Below are positions 51,438-60,101 of a DNA stretch of 64,000 nucleotides, piece after piece. The stretch lies in assembly GCF_036016755.1 (NCBI RefSeq), contig NZ_JAYXIH010000018.1, forward strand, positions 1-64,000, read 5' to 3'. This DNA is from Aurantimonas coralicida_A. Lineage in GTDB: Bacteria; Pseudomonadota; Alphaproteobacteria; Rhizobiales; Rhizobiaceae. The notes under the pieces were generated by a model, which had not been told where the DNA came from, searched no databases, and was given only the letters and a program-made list of their open reading frames with translations. The position numbers were made by a program, and so were the translations under genes. Position 1 is the stretch's first letter. Every line of letters begins with the position of its first letter.

Positions 51438-51452
51438 GTTCGTGATGTGTTC
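51438..51452. promoter_or_regulatory. LexA (SOS) box upstream of imuA
   Basis: GTTC-GTGATGT-GTTC is an exact match to the alphaproteobacterial LexA consensus GTTC-N7-GTTC. It lies 58 bp upstream of the imuA ATG, where it would block the promoter until DNA damage removes LexA. The site is a strong independent sign of both the taxonomic group and the SOS control of the mutasome. Confidence 0.93.
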
Positions 51453-51526
51453 CTATAGATTCCAGAGGGTGATGGGAGAGTCAAGCGGAGTCGTCTGCGT
51501 GATTATTTTCCTTGTCGCCGACTACG

Positions 51527-51553
51527 AAAACGCCGCAGCATGATGCCGCGGCG
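51527..51553 (-). terminator. Intrinsic terminator of the YeeE/YedE gene
   Basis: A near-perfect 23-bp palindrome (51531-51553, one A-C mismatch) is followed on the minus strand by TTTT (51530-51527). It lies 57 bp after the transporter stop and stops transcription before the imuA control region. Confidence 0.7.
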
Positions 51554-51609
51554 CTTCAGGAAGCCGGTGGAGGGGATGGGCTCAATCGTGGGACCTGTCG
51601 TCGCGAGCT

Positions 51610-52845
51610 TTAAGATTCGTCAGGCCGTCTTGGCCACGCCGGGGCGCTCGTCGACGAAGAAGAACGCCGCAAGCGCACGCCGAGCATCGACCCGAGATAG
51701 GCGGCGGCAAGCCAGAGCCAACCGTGCAGGCTGCCCGAGGCGATGCCGCCGAAATAGGCCCCGATGTTGCAGCCGAAGGCGATCCGGGCGCCGTAGCCCA
51801 GTAGCAGCCCGCCGATCACCGCGGCCAGGACCGAACGGCGCGGAATGGCGAAGTTCGGCGCCAAGCGCCCGGCGAGCGCGGAGGCTAGCAGGGCGCCGAG
51901 AATGATGCCGAAATTCATCACCGAAGTGACGTCGGAGAAGACGCTGGAAGACAGCGCGGTGGCATTGCCGGGCTGCTGCCAATAGGCCCAGGCCGTCGGA
52001 TCGATACCGAAGAGCTGCGCGCCCTTCGCTCCCCAAAGGGCGAATGCCGAGGTGATGCCCCAGGGCCGGCCGGCCAGCGCCAAGGTGACGAAATTGAGAA
52101 GGGCGAGCAGAACCGCGCCGGCTATCAGGGGCCAGGGGCCACGGGCGAAGCGCGACAAGCCGGTATGCGGACTGTGTTCGGCGCGCTCCAGGGTGCCGTG
52201 ACGGCGCCTTTCCACCAGAACCGTGACGAGGGCGATCGCGGCGAACAAGGCGAAGGACAGGACGATCGCGACCGGTGCGCCGAAGACCGTCACGATCGAG
52301 ACGGGTGCAAAGGCCGGCAATGCCGTCCACCAGTCGAAATGGACTGTCGCCAGCACCGAGCCGACGATGAAAAAGAACAGGGTGATCAGCATTCGGGCAT
52401 TGCCGCCGCCGGCAGTGTAAAGCGTACCGGAGGCGCAGCCGCCGCCCAGCTGCATGCCGATGCCGAAGTTGAAAGCGCCGACGAGCACAGACACGCCGAT
52501 CGGCGACACGAAGCCGGCGACCGGTTGACCGAACAGGCTGCCAGCTGCCAGGGCCGGAAAGAACAGCGCGACGGCAACGGCAAGCATCACCATCTGGGCG
52601 CGAAGGCCACGGCCACGGCCATCGCGAATGAGATTGCGCCAGGCCGAGGTGAAGCCGAAGGCAGCATGGTAGAGGACGAGGCCGAAAGCACCGCCGACCA
52701 CGAACAGGGCTGCGATGCCCGGACCATAGCCGAAGGCGAGCACGAGGGCCCCCAGCAGCACGAGGCCGGAGGCGGTCAAAACGGCGGGGCCGGCTACACG
52801 CCGTTCACTCGTGCCGAGTGGTTCCGAAAGGGTGGTGGTTGTCAT
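51610..52845 (-). CDS. YeeE/YedE (TsuA-like) family transporter
   Basis: A 411-residue membrane protein with about 9-12 hydrophobic segments. The conserved cysteines sit in QLGGGCASGTLYTAGGGN and IAFGCNIGAYFGG, the two halves that form the thiosulfate/sulfur pathway in TsuA. Uptake of thiosulfate or a related sulfur compound is likely. The last residues (LRRSSSSTSAPAWPRRPDES) are unlike the family; in the next frame the DNA reads FFFVDERPGVAKTA and stops at 51622. A one-base deletion near 51662 may have replaced the native tail. The transmembrane part is unaffected. Confidence 0.9.
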   Translation of the reverse strand: MTTTTLSEPLGTSERRVAGPAVLTASGLVLLGALVLAFGYGPGIAALFVVGGAFGLVLYHAAFGFTSAWRNLIRDGRGRGLRAQMVMLAVAVALFFPALAAGSLFGQPVAGFVSPIGVSVLVGAFNFGIGMQLGGGCASGTLYTAGGGNARMLITLFFFIVGSVLATVHFDWWTALPAFAPVSIVTVFGAPVAIVLSFALFAAIALVTVLVERRRHGTLERAEHSPHTGLSRFARGPWPLIAGAVLLALLNFVTLALAGRPWGITSAFALWGAKGAQLFGIDPTAWAYWQQPGNATALSSSVFSDVTSVMNFGIILGALLASALAGRLAPNFAIPRRSVLAAVIGGLLLGYGARIAFGCNIGAYFGGIASGSLHGWLWLAAAYLGSMLGVRLRRSSSSTSAPAWPRRPDES

Positions 52846-52956
52846 GAGGGTTTCTTTCGCCCGGTTTACATCATTGCGCTCAAAGATGGTCTGCCGAACG
52901 ATGCATGGCGACGCATGGAATGGCGCCGGTTGGTCAAACCGGCGAACGTCTTTCTG

Positions 52957-53784
52957 CTAAATGGTCCGCCCTGGAAAACTGATCCTTCGCACCGCCTCGT
53001 CCGGTTCGATGCGGCCGTGCCATTGCTTCGGATAGCCGAGCGAGACCTCTTCGAAGGCGACGCCGTCGATCATCCGGCTGGAGCGGATGTGGATGTGGCC
53101 GGAGATCACCGCGCGGGCGGCAAAGCGTGTGTGCCAGTTTTCGGTTCGCCGCGTGCCGCACCAGAGCGAAAAGCGCGGAATGCGCGGCAGGCGGGCCAGC
53201 TCCTCGCGCAATGGCCAGTGATTGATCAGCACGGTCGGCAGCCCGTCGTCGAGCGCTTCCAGCCGCTGTTCGGTGAGGTCGCAGCGCGCCGCGCACCACG
53301 CGCTCCGGCTGTCGAAGGGTGCCGGCGACAGAAGCTGCTCGTCGGCGCAGCGGATACCGGCTTCCCGCGCCCAGGCGACGGCGGCGTCCAGAGGCACATA
53401 GTCCGGCCGGAACGAATAATCGTAGAGCAGGAACATCGGCACGATCCGTACAAGCGTGCCGTCGATTTCGGCGACCGGATAGGGGTCTTCGGGCGTCAGC
53501 ACACCGCGCTCGCGGCAGAGAGCGACGAAGCGCTGGTAGCGGGCTTCGCCGCGGAGCGCGGTTCCTCGCGAGGCGATCGACCAGAGTTCGTGATTGCCCG
53601 GCACCCAGACGAGCTGTTTGAATTTCGGCTGCAGGGCGTCGAACGCCAGATCCAGATGGCGTTCGGTCTCGCCAACGTCGCCGGCCAGAATCAACCAGTC
53701 GTCCGGTCGTGCCTTGATCGTGTGGATCGCCTCGCGGTTGGTCGGATGGCCGAGATGCAGATCGCCAACGGCGAAGAGTTTCAC
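52957..53784 (-). CDS. Calcineurin-like metallophosphoesterase
   Basis: A 275-residue protein with the metallophosphoesterase motifs GDLHLGHP (7-14), GDVGE (about 35-39), GNHELW (about 62-67), NHWPL and SGHIHIRSS. These carry the binuclear metal ligands. The substrate is unknown; related proteins hydrolyse phosphodiesters or phosphate monoesters. Its start overlaps the stop of the phosphopantetheinyl transferase gene (ATGA), so the two are translationally coupled. Confidence 0.9.
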   Translation of the reverse strand: MKLFAVGDLHLGHPTNREAIHTIKARPDDWLILAGDVGETERHLDLAFDALQPKFKQLVWVPGNHELWSIASRGTALRGEARYQRFVALCRERGVLTPEDPYPVAEIDGTLVRIVPMFLLYDYSFRPDYVPLDAAVAWAREAGIRCADEQLLSPAPFDSRSAWCAARCDLTEQRLEALDDGLPTVLINHWPLREELARLPRIPRFSLWCGTRRTENWHTRFAARAVISGHIHIRSSRMIDGVAFEEVSLGYPKQWHGRIEPDEAVRRISFPGRTI

Positions 53785-54617
53785 GAGGCTGGCCCGCCCG
53801 CATCCGCGTTACTCATCGCCATCGCATCCAGCGGCATAACGACGGGTTCGAGCTCTTCGATCAGGTCGGTCAGCGGCACCGTTCTGAGAAAGCGGATCGG
53901 CGGCAGGCGATCCCGTGGCGAGACCGCGAGCGCCAGCCTGTGCTCGGCGGAAACCCGCCGCCTGAGAAAGGTCCAGCGGGCGGGATCGTCCGGGCAGCTC
54001 GGCGCGAATCCGATCGTCGGCGTTTCGCCTTCCAGATCGAAGGAGAAGCCGTCGAGCGGCAGTGCCAGCCCCATGCCGCGCGCCTTGATATAGGCTTCCT
54101 TGAGCGTCCAGAAGGCGAAGAAGCGCTCGCGCAGGTCCGGGCCGTCGGCGGCGCGCACGTAGGTCGCCTCTGCGGGCGAAAAGTAGCGGCCGGCAAGATC
54201 CCGGACGGCACTGTCGCGGCCGACCGTCTCGACATCGACGCCGAGATCGCAATGCCGGGCGACGGCGAGCGCCGCGAGGCCGCGGGTGTGCGAGAGGTTG
54301 AAGGTAAGTCCGTCATCGTCGCCACCGGAAATTTCCGGCCGGCCGTGGCGGTTCGCTGTAAAGCGCCAGGCGTCAGGCGCCACGGGTCGGTAGCGCGACA
54401 AGGTGGCGCGGACGAGTGCCTTGCCGACCAGGAACTCTTCGCGCGCCCCATCGACGCGGTAGCGCTCGAAGCGCTGGCGCTCGCCCGCGTCGAGAAGCGC
54501 GCGATAGGGCGCGTGCAGCGCCGGAGTCACCTCGGGCAGGAAGGTCAGCCAGACGTCGATGCCTTCGAGCTGTATGGTCGACGCAGGCTGCGGGCCGTGA
54601 CGGTCGGCGGTCGGCAA
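53781..54617 (-). CDS. 4'-phosphopantetheinyl transferase, Sfp type
   Basis: A 278-residue Sfp/Gsp-type enzyme that transfers phosphopantetheine to carrier proteins (EC 2.7.8.7). Signatures: FNLSHTRGLAALAVA, LGVDVETVGRD (Mg-binding Asp/Glu) and FFAFWTLKEAYIKARGMGL. I chose the TTG at 54617, which has GAGGAG a few bases upstream; the frame extends to 54755 with no coding character. No carrier-protein or synthase genes are nearby, so it may serve a nonribosomal peptide, polyketide or lysine-type target elsewhere. Confidence 0.9.
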   Translation of the reverse strand: MPTADRHGPQPASTIQLEGIDVWLTFLPEVTPALHAPYRALLDAGERQRFERYRVDGAREEFLVGKALVRATLSRYRPVAPDAWRFTANRHGRPEISGGDDDGLTFNLSHTRGLAALAVARHCDLGVDVETVGRDSAVRDLAGRYFSPAEATYVRAADGPDLRERFFAFWTLKEAYIKARGMGLALPLDGFSFDLEGETPTIGFAPSCPDDPARWTFLRRRVSAEHRLALAVSPRDRLPPIRFLRTVPLTDLIEELEPVVMPLDAMAMSNADAGGPAS

Positions 54618-54788
54618 AGGCGCTCCTCGTGGATTGCGGCAGGTCGGGCGAAAGGGCCGGAGCGGCGGGGCCCCGGCGGGAATGGCGCGGCTGTTATGGC
54701 CGCAGCTTATCGTCCGGTTGAACAGAGGTGAAGCATCAACGGCCCCGGGGGACAATTTGTCTGCCGGCCGGGATGCTCAAAACGAAAC

Positions 54789-54812
54789 GAGGCGCGGTGG
54801 TGGCCGCGCCTC
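54789..54812 (-). terminator. Terminator downstream of the SH3-domain gene
   Basis: GAGGCGCGG (54789-54797) and CCGCGCCTC (54804-54812) form a 9-bp stem with a 6-nt loop. On the minus strand it is followed by the T-rich GTTTCGTTTT. It lies 24 bp after the stop. Confidence 0.7.
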
Positions 54813-54835
54813 GATCATGTCGTGGGATGGACGGA

Positions 54836-55486
54836 TCAGTTCACACGATAGAGCGGAACGATCGGCTCCGGACGCTCCTCGACACGCTCACGGCGGTCGT
54901 CGCGGAACTCGATCCGGACGTCGTCGCGGCGCTCATCGCGCCATTCGCGGCGATCGTCCCGACGCTCTTCCCGACGGAGTTCGTGGCGACGCTCCGCCCG
55001 GCGTTCGCGGCGGACATCGTCCCGATCGTCGAAGCGGTCGCGATCCTCAATCCGGTCCCGGTCACGGCGAGAACGCGGGCCGTAGATGCCGTCATAGCGG
55101 TCGCGCTCGCGATAGAAGCGGCGGGCGCGATAGTGGTCATCCCAATAGCCGCCGATGGAGAAGCTGATCACTGGCGCCTCGATCGCCCGGATCGCGCGTT
55201 CGCCGATGTAGCGGCGGGTGCCGCCGGCATAGGCGAGATAGTTCGACGACATCCAGCCGCGCTGGCCGTCATAGCCAACGTCGCACCAGGAGCGGTTCTC
55301 CAGGCACCCGTAGACGCGGACCCTGTCGCCGCCGCCGACGACGTCGACCGCCGGGTAACGGGTGGAGGGGCCGGCGCGCAGATTGACGTCGGTGGTGGCG
55401 ATGGCGCGCGCCGCGGCGTCGGCCGTGGCCGGAAGGGCGAAGCCGCCGACGACGACGGCGAGCAATCCGAGTAGCATCTTGTTCAT
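54836..55486 (-). CDS. Secreted SH3b-domain protein with charged C-terminal tail
   Basis: A 216-residue protein. The signal peptide ends near residue 25 (ATADAA). The SH3b domain (about 27-90) shows VNLRAGPSTRYPAVDVV and RSWCDVGYDGQRGWMSSNYL. The second half is dominated by Arg, Asp and Glu (RRERRAERRHELRREERRDD), giving a strongly charged low-complexity tail. Such proteins often act at the cell wall. The tail is not a tandem repeat but the codons are biased, so the length may vary between strains. Confidence 0.83.
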   Translation of the reverse strand: MNKMLLGLLAVVVGGFALPATADAAARAIATTDVNLRAGPSTRYPAVDVVGGGDRVRVYGCLENRSWCDVGYDGQRGWMSSNYLAYAGGTRRYIGERAIRAIEAPVISFSIGGYWDDHYRARRFYRERDRYDGIYGPRSRRDRDRIEDRDRFDDRDDVRRERRAERRHELRREERRDDRREWRDERRDDVRIEFRDDRRERVEERPEPIVPLYRVN

Positions 55487-55582
55487 GGCATGACCTCGCG
55501 AAGCTGAGATGGATATCTAGTGTCGCGGTCAGTAAGCCACAGCCTGTCCGAACGGTTCCGGAACAAGATTGTTATCTGGCGT

Positions 55583-56530
55583 TCAGAATTGCCGGCGCTT
55601 GGCCTCGATCGCGTCCCACAGAAGCGCGGCGATGTCGGCGCCACCGAAGCGCTTGACCTCGCGGATGCCGGTCGGCGAGGTGACGTTGATCTCGGTCAGA
55701 TAGTCGCCGATGACGTCGATGCCCACGAACAAGAGGCCTCGCTCCTTCAGCGCCGGGCCGATCCGCTCGCAGATGTCGCGCTCGCGCTCCGTCAGTTCCG
55801 TCGCGGTGGCAGTGCCGCCCACGTGCATGTTGGAGCGCGTGTCGCTTTCAGCGGGAACCCGGTTGATGGCGCCGGCATACTCCCCGTCGACGAGGATGAT
55901 GCGCTTGTCGCCCTTGCGCACGTCGTCGAGATAGCGCTGCACGATATACGGCTCGCGGAACAGGACGCCGAAGGTTTCCATGAAAGACGTCAGGTTACGG
56001 TCGTCTTTCCTCAAGTGGAAGACGCCGGCGCCGCCATTGCCGTAGAGTGGCTTCATGACGATTTCGCCGAACTCGGCGCGAAAGGCCGCAACCTCCTCCG
56101 GGTCCTTGGTGATCAGCGTCTCCGGCATCAGATCGGCGAATTCCATGACGAAGATCTTCTCCGGCGCATTGCGCACCGAAGCCGGATCGTTGACCACCAA
56201 TGTCTTCGGATGAATGCGTTCGAGAATGTGGGTGGAGGTGATGTAGGCCATGTCGAAGGGCGGGTCCTGGCGCAGCAGGACGACATCCATCGCCGCCAGA
56301 TCGACTTTCTCGGATGGCCCGAGGGAGAAATGGTTGCCCTCTTCCTCCCGCAGCTCCATCGCCTCGACCCGCGCGGTGACCTGGCCGCCACGCATCGAGA
56401 GCTGCTCGGGCGTGTAGTGGAACAGTTGGTGGCCGCGGTTCTGCGCCTCGAGACACAGCGCGAAGGTGGAATCGCCCTTGATCGAGATCGAGGCGACATG
56501 GTCCATCTGGACCGCGACTTTCAGCGCCAT
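55583..56530 (-). CDS. gshB: Glutathione synthetase
   Basis: A 315-residue ATP-grasp ligase joining gamma-glutamylcysteine and glycine (EC 6.3.2.3). MALKVAVQMDHVASISIKGDSTFAL is the usual N-terminus, VVLLRQDPPFDMAYITSTHIL and GEIVMKPLYGNGGAGVF (ATP-grasp loop) follow, and the C-terminal DVIGDYLTEINVTSPTGIREV carries the metal ligands. I chose ATG 56530; the frame upstream to 56620 crosses the RIME-like repeat and is not coding. Confidence 0.96.
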   Translation of the reverse strand: MALKVAVQMDHVASISIKGDSTFALCLEAQNRGHQLFHYTPEQLSMRGGQVTARVEAMELREEEGNHFSLGPSEKVDLAAMDVVLLRQDPPFDMAYITSTHILERIHPKTLVVNDPASVRNAPEKIFVMEFADLMPETLITKDPEEVAAFRAEFGEIVMKPLYGNGGAGVFHLRKDDRNLTSFMETFGVLFREPYIVQRYLDDVRKGDKRIILVDGEYAGAINRVPAESDTRSNMHVGGTATATELTERERDICERIGPALKERGLLFVGIDVIGDYLTEINVTSPTGIREVKRFGGADIAALLWDAIEAKRRQF

Positions 56531-56549
56531 GCGGATTGTCCTTCGCTTT

Positions 56550-56652
56550 AGAGCGCCGTGCGTCCATTCGAACGCACAAAGGACGCTCCAATATTTTGAT
56601 TGAGCATCGGAACGATCCAAAAACCGGATGCCACTTTTGGGTCCGATGCTCT
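56550..56652. repeat. RIME-like double-hairpin intergenic repeat
   Basis: About 103 bp with two palindromic arms. The left arm (56551-56588) has GTGCGT pairing with ACGCAC within GAGCG/CGCTC outer bases. The right arm (56602-56651) has GAGCATCGGA pairing perfectly with TCCGATGCTC. This layout and the wording of both arms match the RIME-type dispersed elements I know from rhizobial genomes. It lies between gshB and glk, on the leader side of gshB. Copy number cannot be checked here. Confidence 0.75.
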
Positions 56653-56755
56653 AAACGGCCTTGCGTCGCTTGCGAGGTAGCGCTTCAAGGCCCGGCGGGC
56701 AATGGCCGGACATCTTGTCATCGTATCCCGAAGCGTGGGGATGTCGGCTGCCCGA

Positions 56756-57781
56756 TCAGACGGCCCAGCGCCGCCCTGTCGTCTCGAGGCCGAAGAAGCG
56801 CGGCGTGCGGGCGTATGTGGCGAGTCCCGCGAGCGCGGCGAGCGGCTCGGTGACGACGAATAGCGGGATCTCGCGCATCAGCGCGGAATGCGGCGCCTTA
56901 TCCTCGAAGGCGGCGCGGAGTTGCTCGGACTTCAGGATCGGGATGATGCGCTGGAAGATGCCGCCGGCAATGAAGACGCCACCGCGCGCCATGAAGATCA
57001 GCGCCAGATCGCCGGCGACCCGTCCGAGATAGGTGGCGAACAGATCGACCGCCTCGATCGAAAGGGGGTCCTTCTGGTTCACCGCCGCTTCGGTGATCTC
57101 CGCCGGCGTCGTGTGGACCGGCTCCGCCCCGTCCGCCGCCGCGATGGAGCGGTAGAGATTGACCAGCCCGCGTCCGCATAGCACCTGTTCGCCCGACACC
57201 CGGCCTTCGATAGTCTCCAGATGCGGCCAGATCGCCAGATCCCGCTCGGTACGCGGTCCAAGGTCGATGTGGCCGCCTTCGCCGGCGACCGGAATCCACA
57301 TGTTGCGCGCCCGCACGAGGCCCGCGACACCGAGGCCGGTGCCCGGGCCTACCACCACCCGGCTGGCGCCCTCATGGACCTCACCGCCGCCGATCTGCGT
57401 TCGCGATTGCTCGCCGAGCGAGGAGATCGCCAGCGCCTGCGCCTCGAAATCGTTGACGACGATCACTTCTTCGATGCCAAGCCCGCTCAGCATCTGTTGC
57501 GGGCGGATCACCCAGGGAGAGTTGGTGAGGTCGATCTCGTCGCCGTCGATCGGTCCCGCGACGGCCAGCACTGCCGATTTCGGCTGCACCGATGTCTTGT
57601 CGAGCACGGTCGCCTGGATGGCGTCGTCAACCGTCTCGAAATCGGCGGTCTGGATGACCGGGAACATCTTGGGCTCGGCGAAGGAATCGAGAAGCAGCGC
57701 GAAGCGGGCATTGGTGCCGCCGATGTCGCCGATCAGGATCGGAAATTTCAACGCGTCCGTGCCGTCACGCCGTTGTTCCAT
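56756..57781 (-). CDS. glk: Glucokinase
   Basis: A 341-residue ATP-dependent glucokinase of the Glk/ROK-related bacterial type (EC 2.7.1.2). ILIGDIGGTNARFALL (about 15-30) is the phosphate loop, VVNDFEAQALAI holds the catalytic Asp, VVGPGTGLGVAGL is the adenosine/phosphate site and VAGEGGHIDLGPR binds sugar. Length is about 20 residues above E. coli Glk. It lies upstream of gshB in the same direction but is separated from it by the repeat. Confidence 0.95.
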   Translation of the reverse strand: MEQRRDGTDALKFPILIGDIGGTNARFALLLDSFAEPKMFPVIQTADFETVDDAIQATVLDKTSVQPKSAVLAVAGPIDGDEIDLTNSPWVIRPQQMLSGLGIEEVIVVNDFEAQALAISSLGEQSRTQIGGGEVHEGASRVVVGPGTGLGVAGLVRARNMWIPVAGEGGHIDLGPRTERDLAIWPHLETIEGRVSGEQVLCGRGLVNLYRSIAAADGAEPVHTTPAEITEAAVNQKDPLSIEAVDLFATYLGRVAGDLALIFMARGGVFIAGGIFQRIIPILKSEQLRAAFEDKAPHSALMREIPLFVVTEPLAALAGLATYARTPRFFGLETTGRRWAV

Positions 57782-57848
57782 AGGATGTCCGCTTCAATCG
57801 ATTCGTATGCCGATCGACATAGGACACTGCCGTGACGAACGCAAAACA

Positions 57849-57881
57849 AACCGGCCGACCCGGTCAGCGAGTCGGCCGGTT
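57849..57881 (-). terminator. Intrinsic terminator overlapping the end of mepA
   Basis: AACCGGCCGAC (57849-57859) and GTCGGCCGGTT (57871-57881) form a perfect 11-bp stem. On the minus strand it is followed by TGTTTTG. The stop codon of mepA (57864-57866) is in the loop, so the upstream stem arm is coding. Confidence 0.75.
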
Positions 57882-58868
57882 CGTCGGAATTGGTATGGAA
57901 CCCGATGGCGCATAGGCGAGCCCGACAGCTGCGGCAGTGGCCCTCGTGCTCGTTGCAGCCATCATGCTGCCCGTCGAGCCCATCGCCGGCGCATTCGCCA
58001 CCGCGCGGCACTGGCGGGGTAGGTCGGCCAGAGTCATCTCCGGCTTGGGTTTCGCCGGCTTGGCGTTCGGCGGTGGCGGCTGCAGGGCCGTGTTGAACCA
58101 CCAGTCGAGATCACCGCAGCCATCGCCCCGGCCAGTGGATTTCTGCTCGGTACAATTCGGCGATCCGGGCTGGCAGAACAGCCGGACGTGGAAGTGCTCG
58201 TGATGGCCGTAATAGGGCCGCACCTTGTTCAGCCAGGCGCGGTCGTCGCCGGCCGTCTCGCAGAGCTTCTTCTTGATGCCCGGATGGACGAAAATCCGCT
58301 GTACCTTGGCATCTTCGGCGGCGAGCTTGATCAGGTCGCGGTAGCGCGAATTCCAGATCCGATCATCGACCTGGAAGGTGCCTTTCTTCAGGACCGAGCG
58401 GAACGGGAAATCCTCCCGTGCCGCGGCGGTGAGGCGCGGGGTCGGCATCGGCTGCAGCCAGATGTCGAGGTCGAGGCCGATCTGGTGGGAACTGTGCCCC
58501 GAGGGCATCGGGCCGCCGCGCGGCTGCGACATGTCGCCGACCAGAAGTCCAGGCCAGATGCCGCGCCGCGCCGCTTCGCGGGACAGGTTCTCGATGAAGG
58601 CGACCGTCGTCGGGAGGCCGTAATGCCGGTCGCGCGACAGGCGCATCGCCTGCCAGGTCGGCCCATCGGCCGGAAGCTGGGCTCCACCCGCGAGGCACCC
58701 CTTGGTGTAGAAGCCGAGGCTCTCTGCCGGAAGTGCGGCGGCTGTGTGCTGGGCACTGAAAACCTGTTTTGCGTTCGGCTCGGCGGACGCCTGTCCGGCC
58801 GCGGCCAGAAACGCCAGCGCGGCTGCGATACCGGCTGCCGCGCGACGCGTTGGTGAAGCAGGCCGCAT
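57864..58868 (-). CDS. mepA: Penicillin-insensitive murein endopeptidase
   Basis: A 334-residue periplasmic LAS-type metallopeptidase that cuts D-Ala-meso-DAP crosslinks in peptidoglycan. The signal peptide covers about 1-29 (ends GQASA). Zn-binding motifs are SSHQIGLDLDIWL (H-x6-D, after PMPSGH) and YYGHHEHFHVRLFC near residue 220. Cysteine pairs after this (CQPGSPNC, GDGCGDLDWWF) are family-typical. The C-terminal 60 residues are a Pro/Lys/Ala-rich tail not needed for catalysis. Confidence 0.93.
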   Translation of the reverse strand: MRPASPTRRAAAGIAAALAFLAAAGQASAEPNAKQVFSAQHTAAALPAESLGFYTKGCLAGGAQLPADGPTWQAMRLSRDRHYGLPTTVAFIENLSREAARRGIWPGLLVGDMSQPRGGPMPSGHSSHQIGLDLDIWLQPMPTPRLTAAAREDFPFRSVLKKGTFQVDDRIWNSRYRDLIKLAAEDAKVQRIFVHPGIKKKLCETAGDDRAWLNKVRPYYGHHEHFHVRLFCQPGSPNCTEQKSTGRGDGCGDLDWWFNTALQPPPPNAKPAKPKPEMTLADLPRQCRAVANAPAMGSTGSMMAATSTRATAAAVGLAYAPSGSIPIPTNRPTR

Positions 58869-59015
58869 GGATGGTCCCTCAAGCTGGATGATGTCGCCGA
58901 TGCTACGCGCGTCGGATAGCCCGAGGCTTGCCGCGCACGATCCGCGCGACGTGGTCCTGCGTCACGATAGCGCTGACAATCTCGCGACAGGATGTGCCGA
59001 TTTCATGGCCGCCGG

Positions 59016-60002
59016 TCAGGCTAGCGTTACCCAATCGCCCGTTTGCCCGGCCGTAAACAGCGCGTCGATCGCAGCCTGGTTGCGGCGGCTGGATTCCAGC
59101 GGGAAAACCCCGCCATTTCCGTCCACCGCCTCGCCAAACGCCTCGACCTGCAGGCGGTACTGATCAATCCCCGGAAAGCGGAAGGTCTGCGTCAGCCGGT
59201 GGCCGCGATCGTGCAGCAGCACCTTGTCGCCGTCGTAGAGGCTGGCATTGAACGGAGCCGCAAGCTCGATAAACCCCTCGGTGCCGTGGAAGACGACGGT
59301 CTGGCGGTTAGCCATGCGGGTCCCGAGATAGACGCTCATCTCGAAATCGCCGAAGTCGACCGTGCCGGTCACGAAGGAATCGGTGCCGAACGCGTCGTCG
59401 GTCACGACCTTGGCTCGTACACGCACCGGCTCCTTGCCGGTCGCGAAGCGCGAGGTGACAAGCGGATAGACGCCGATGTCGCGCAGGGCGCCGCCGCCGA
59501 GTTCCGGCCGGTTGCGCATGTTGGCGGGGTCGACATTGTGGTAGCTGAACGACGCCTCGATATGGATCAGCCGCCCGATCGCGCCGTCGGCGATGAGGTC
59601 GCGTACCTTGGCCCATTGCGGGTGATAGGTGACCATGAAGGCTTCGGACACGAGGACTCTTGCGTCCTTTGCCGCCGCGATGATGCGGTCGATGTCCGCG
59701 GCGGTCATGCCCATCGGCTTTTCGCAGAGGACATGCTTGCCGGCGTCGATCGCCTTCAAGGTCCATTCCGTGTGCTGGGCCGTGGGCAGCGGCACATACA
59801 CCGCGTCGATTTCGGGGGAGGCAAGCAGTTCGTCATAGCTGCCATAGGCGCGCGGGATGCCGAAGGCAGCCGCGACCTCTTGCGCGCGTTCACGATCGCG
59901 GCTAGCGATCGCCGCCAGCGAGCCGTTCGTCGCCTTGCCGATCGCCGGCATCAATTGCTCCCGCGCGATCTTGGCGGTGGACAAGATTCCCCATCTCAGC
60001 AT
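59016..60002 (-). CDS. Gfo/Idh/MocA-family oxidoreductase
   Basis: A 328-residue NAD(P)-dependent sugar dehydrogenase. The N-terminal Rossmann fold begins LRWGILSTAKIAREQLMPAI, CEKPMGMTAADIDRII is the EKP nucleotide/sugar motif, and GGGALRDIGVYPL lies near residue 165 in the C-terminal domain. The family oxidises inositols, glucose-fructose or related sugars. No operon partner identifies the substrate. Confidence 0.9.
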   Translation of the reverse strand: MLRWGILSTAKIAREQLMPAIGKATNGSLAAIASRDRERAQEVAAAFGIPRAYGSYDELLASPEIDAVYVPLPTAQHTEWTLKAIDAGKHVLCEKPMGMTAADIDRIIAAAKDARVLVSEAFMVTYHPQWAKVRDLIADGAIGRLIHIEASFSYHNVDPANMRNRPELGGGALRDIGVYPLVTSRFATGKEPVRVRAKVVTDDAFGTDSFVTGTVDFGDFEMSVYLGTRMANRQTVVFHGTEGFIELAAPFNASLYDGDKVLLHDRGHRLTQTFRFPGIDQYRLQVEAFGEAVDGNGGVFPLESSRRNQAAIDALFTAGQTGDWVTLA

Positions 60003-60101
60003 GTTGCGTATCCCTCACAGCGTTTGAAATGACGTCGCAAACACTCTTCCCGACCGTGACCGGCGCACCGCCTGAGCGATGGGCCGGCCGTAACCGCGTG
60101 G

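Noticed and set aside
54836..55160. Short repeating pattern resembling a CRISPR or tandem repeat
   Set aside because: It is the Arg/Asp codon-biased tail of the SH3 protein; the units are irregular with no spacers.
56594..56612. TTGAT half site that could be an FNR box near gshB
   Set aside because: The second half does not match, and the sequence is part of the RIME-like repeat.
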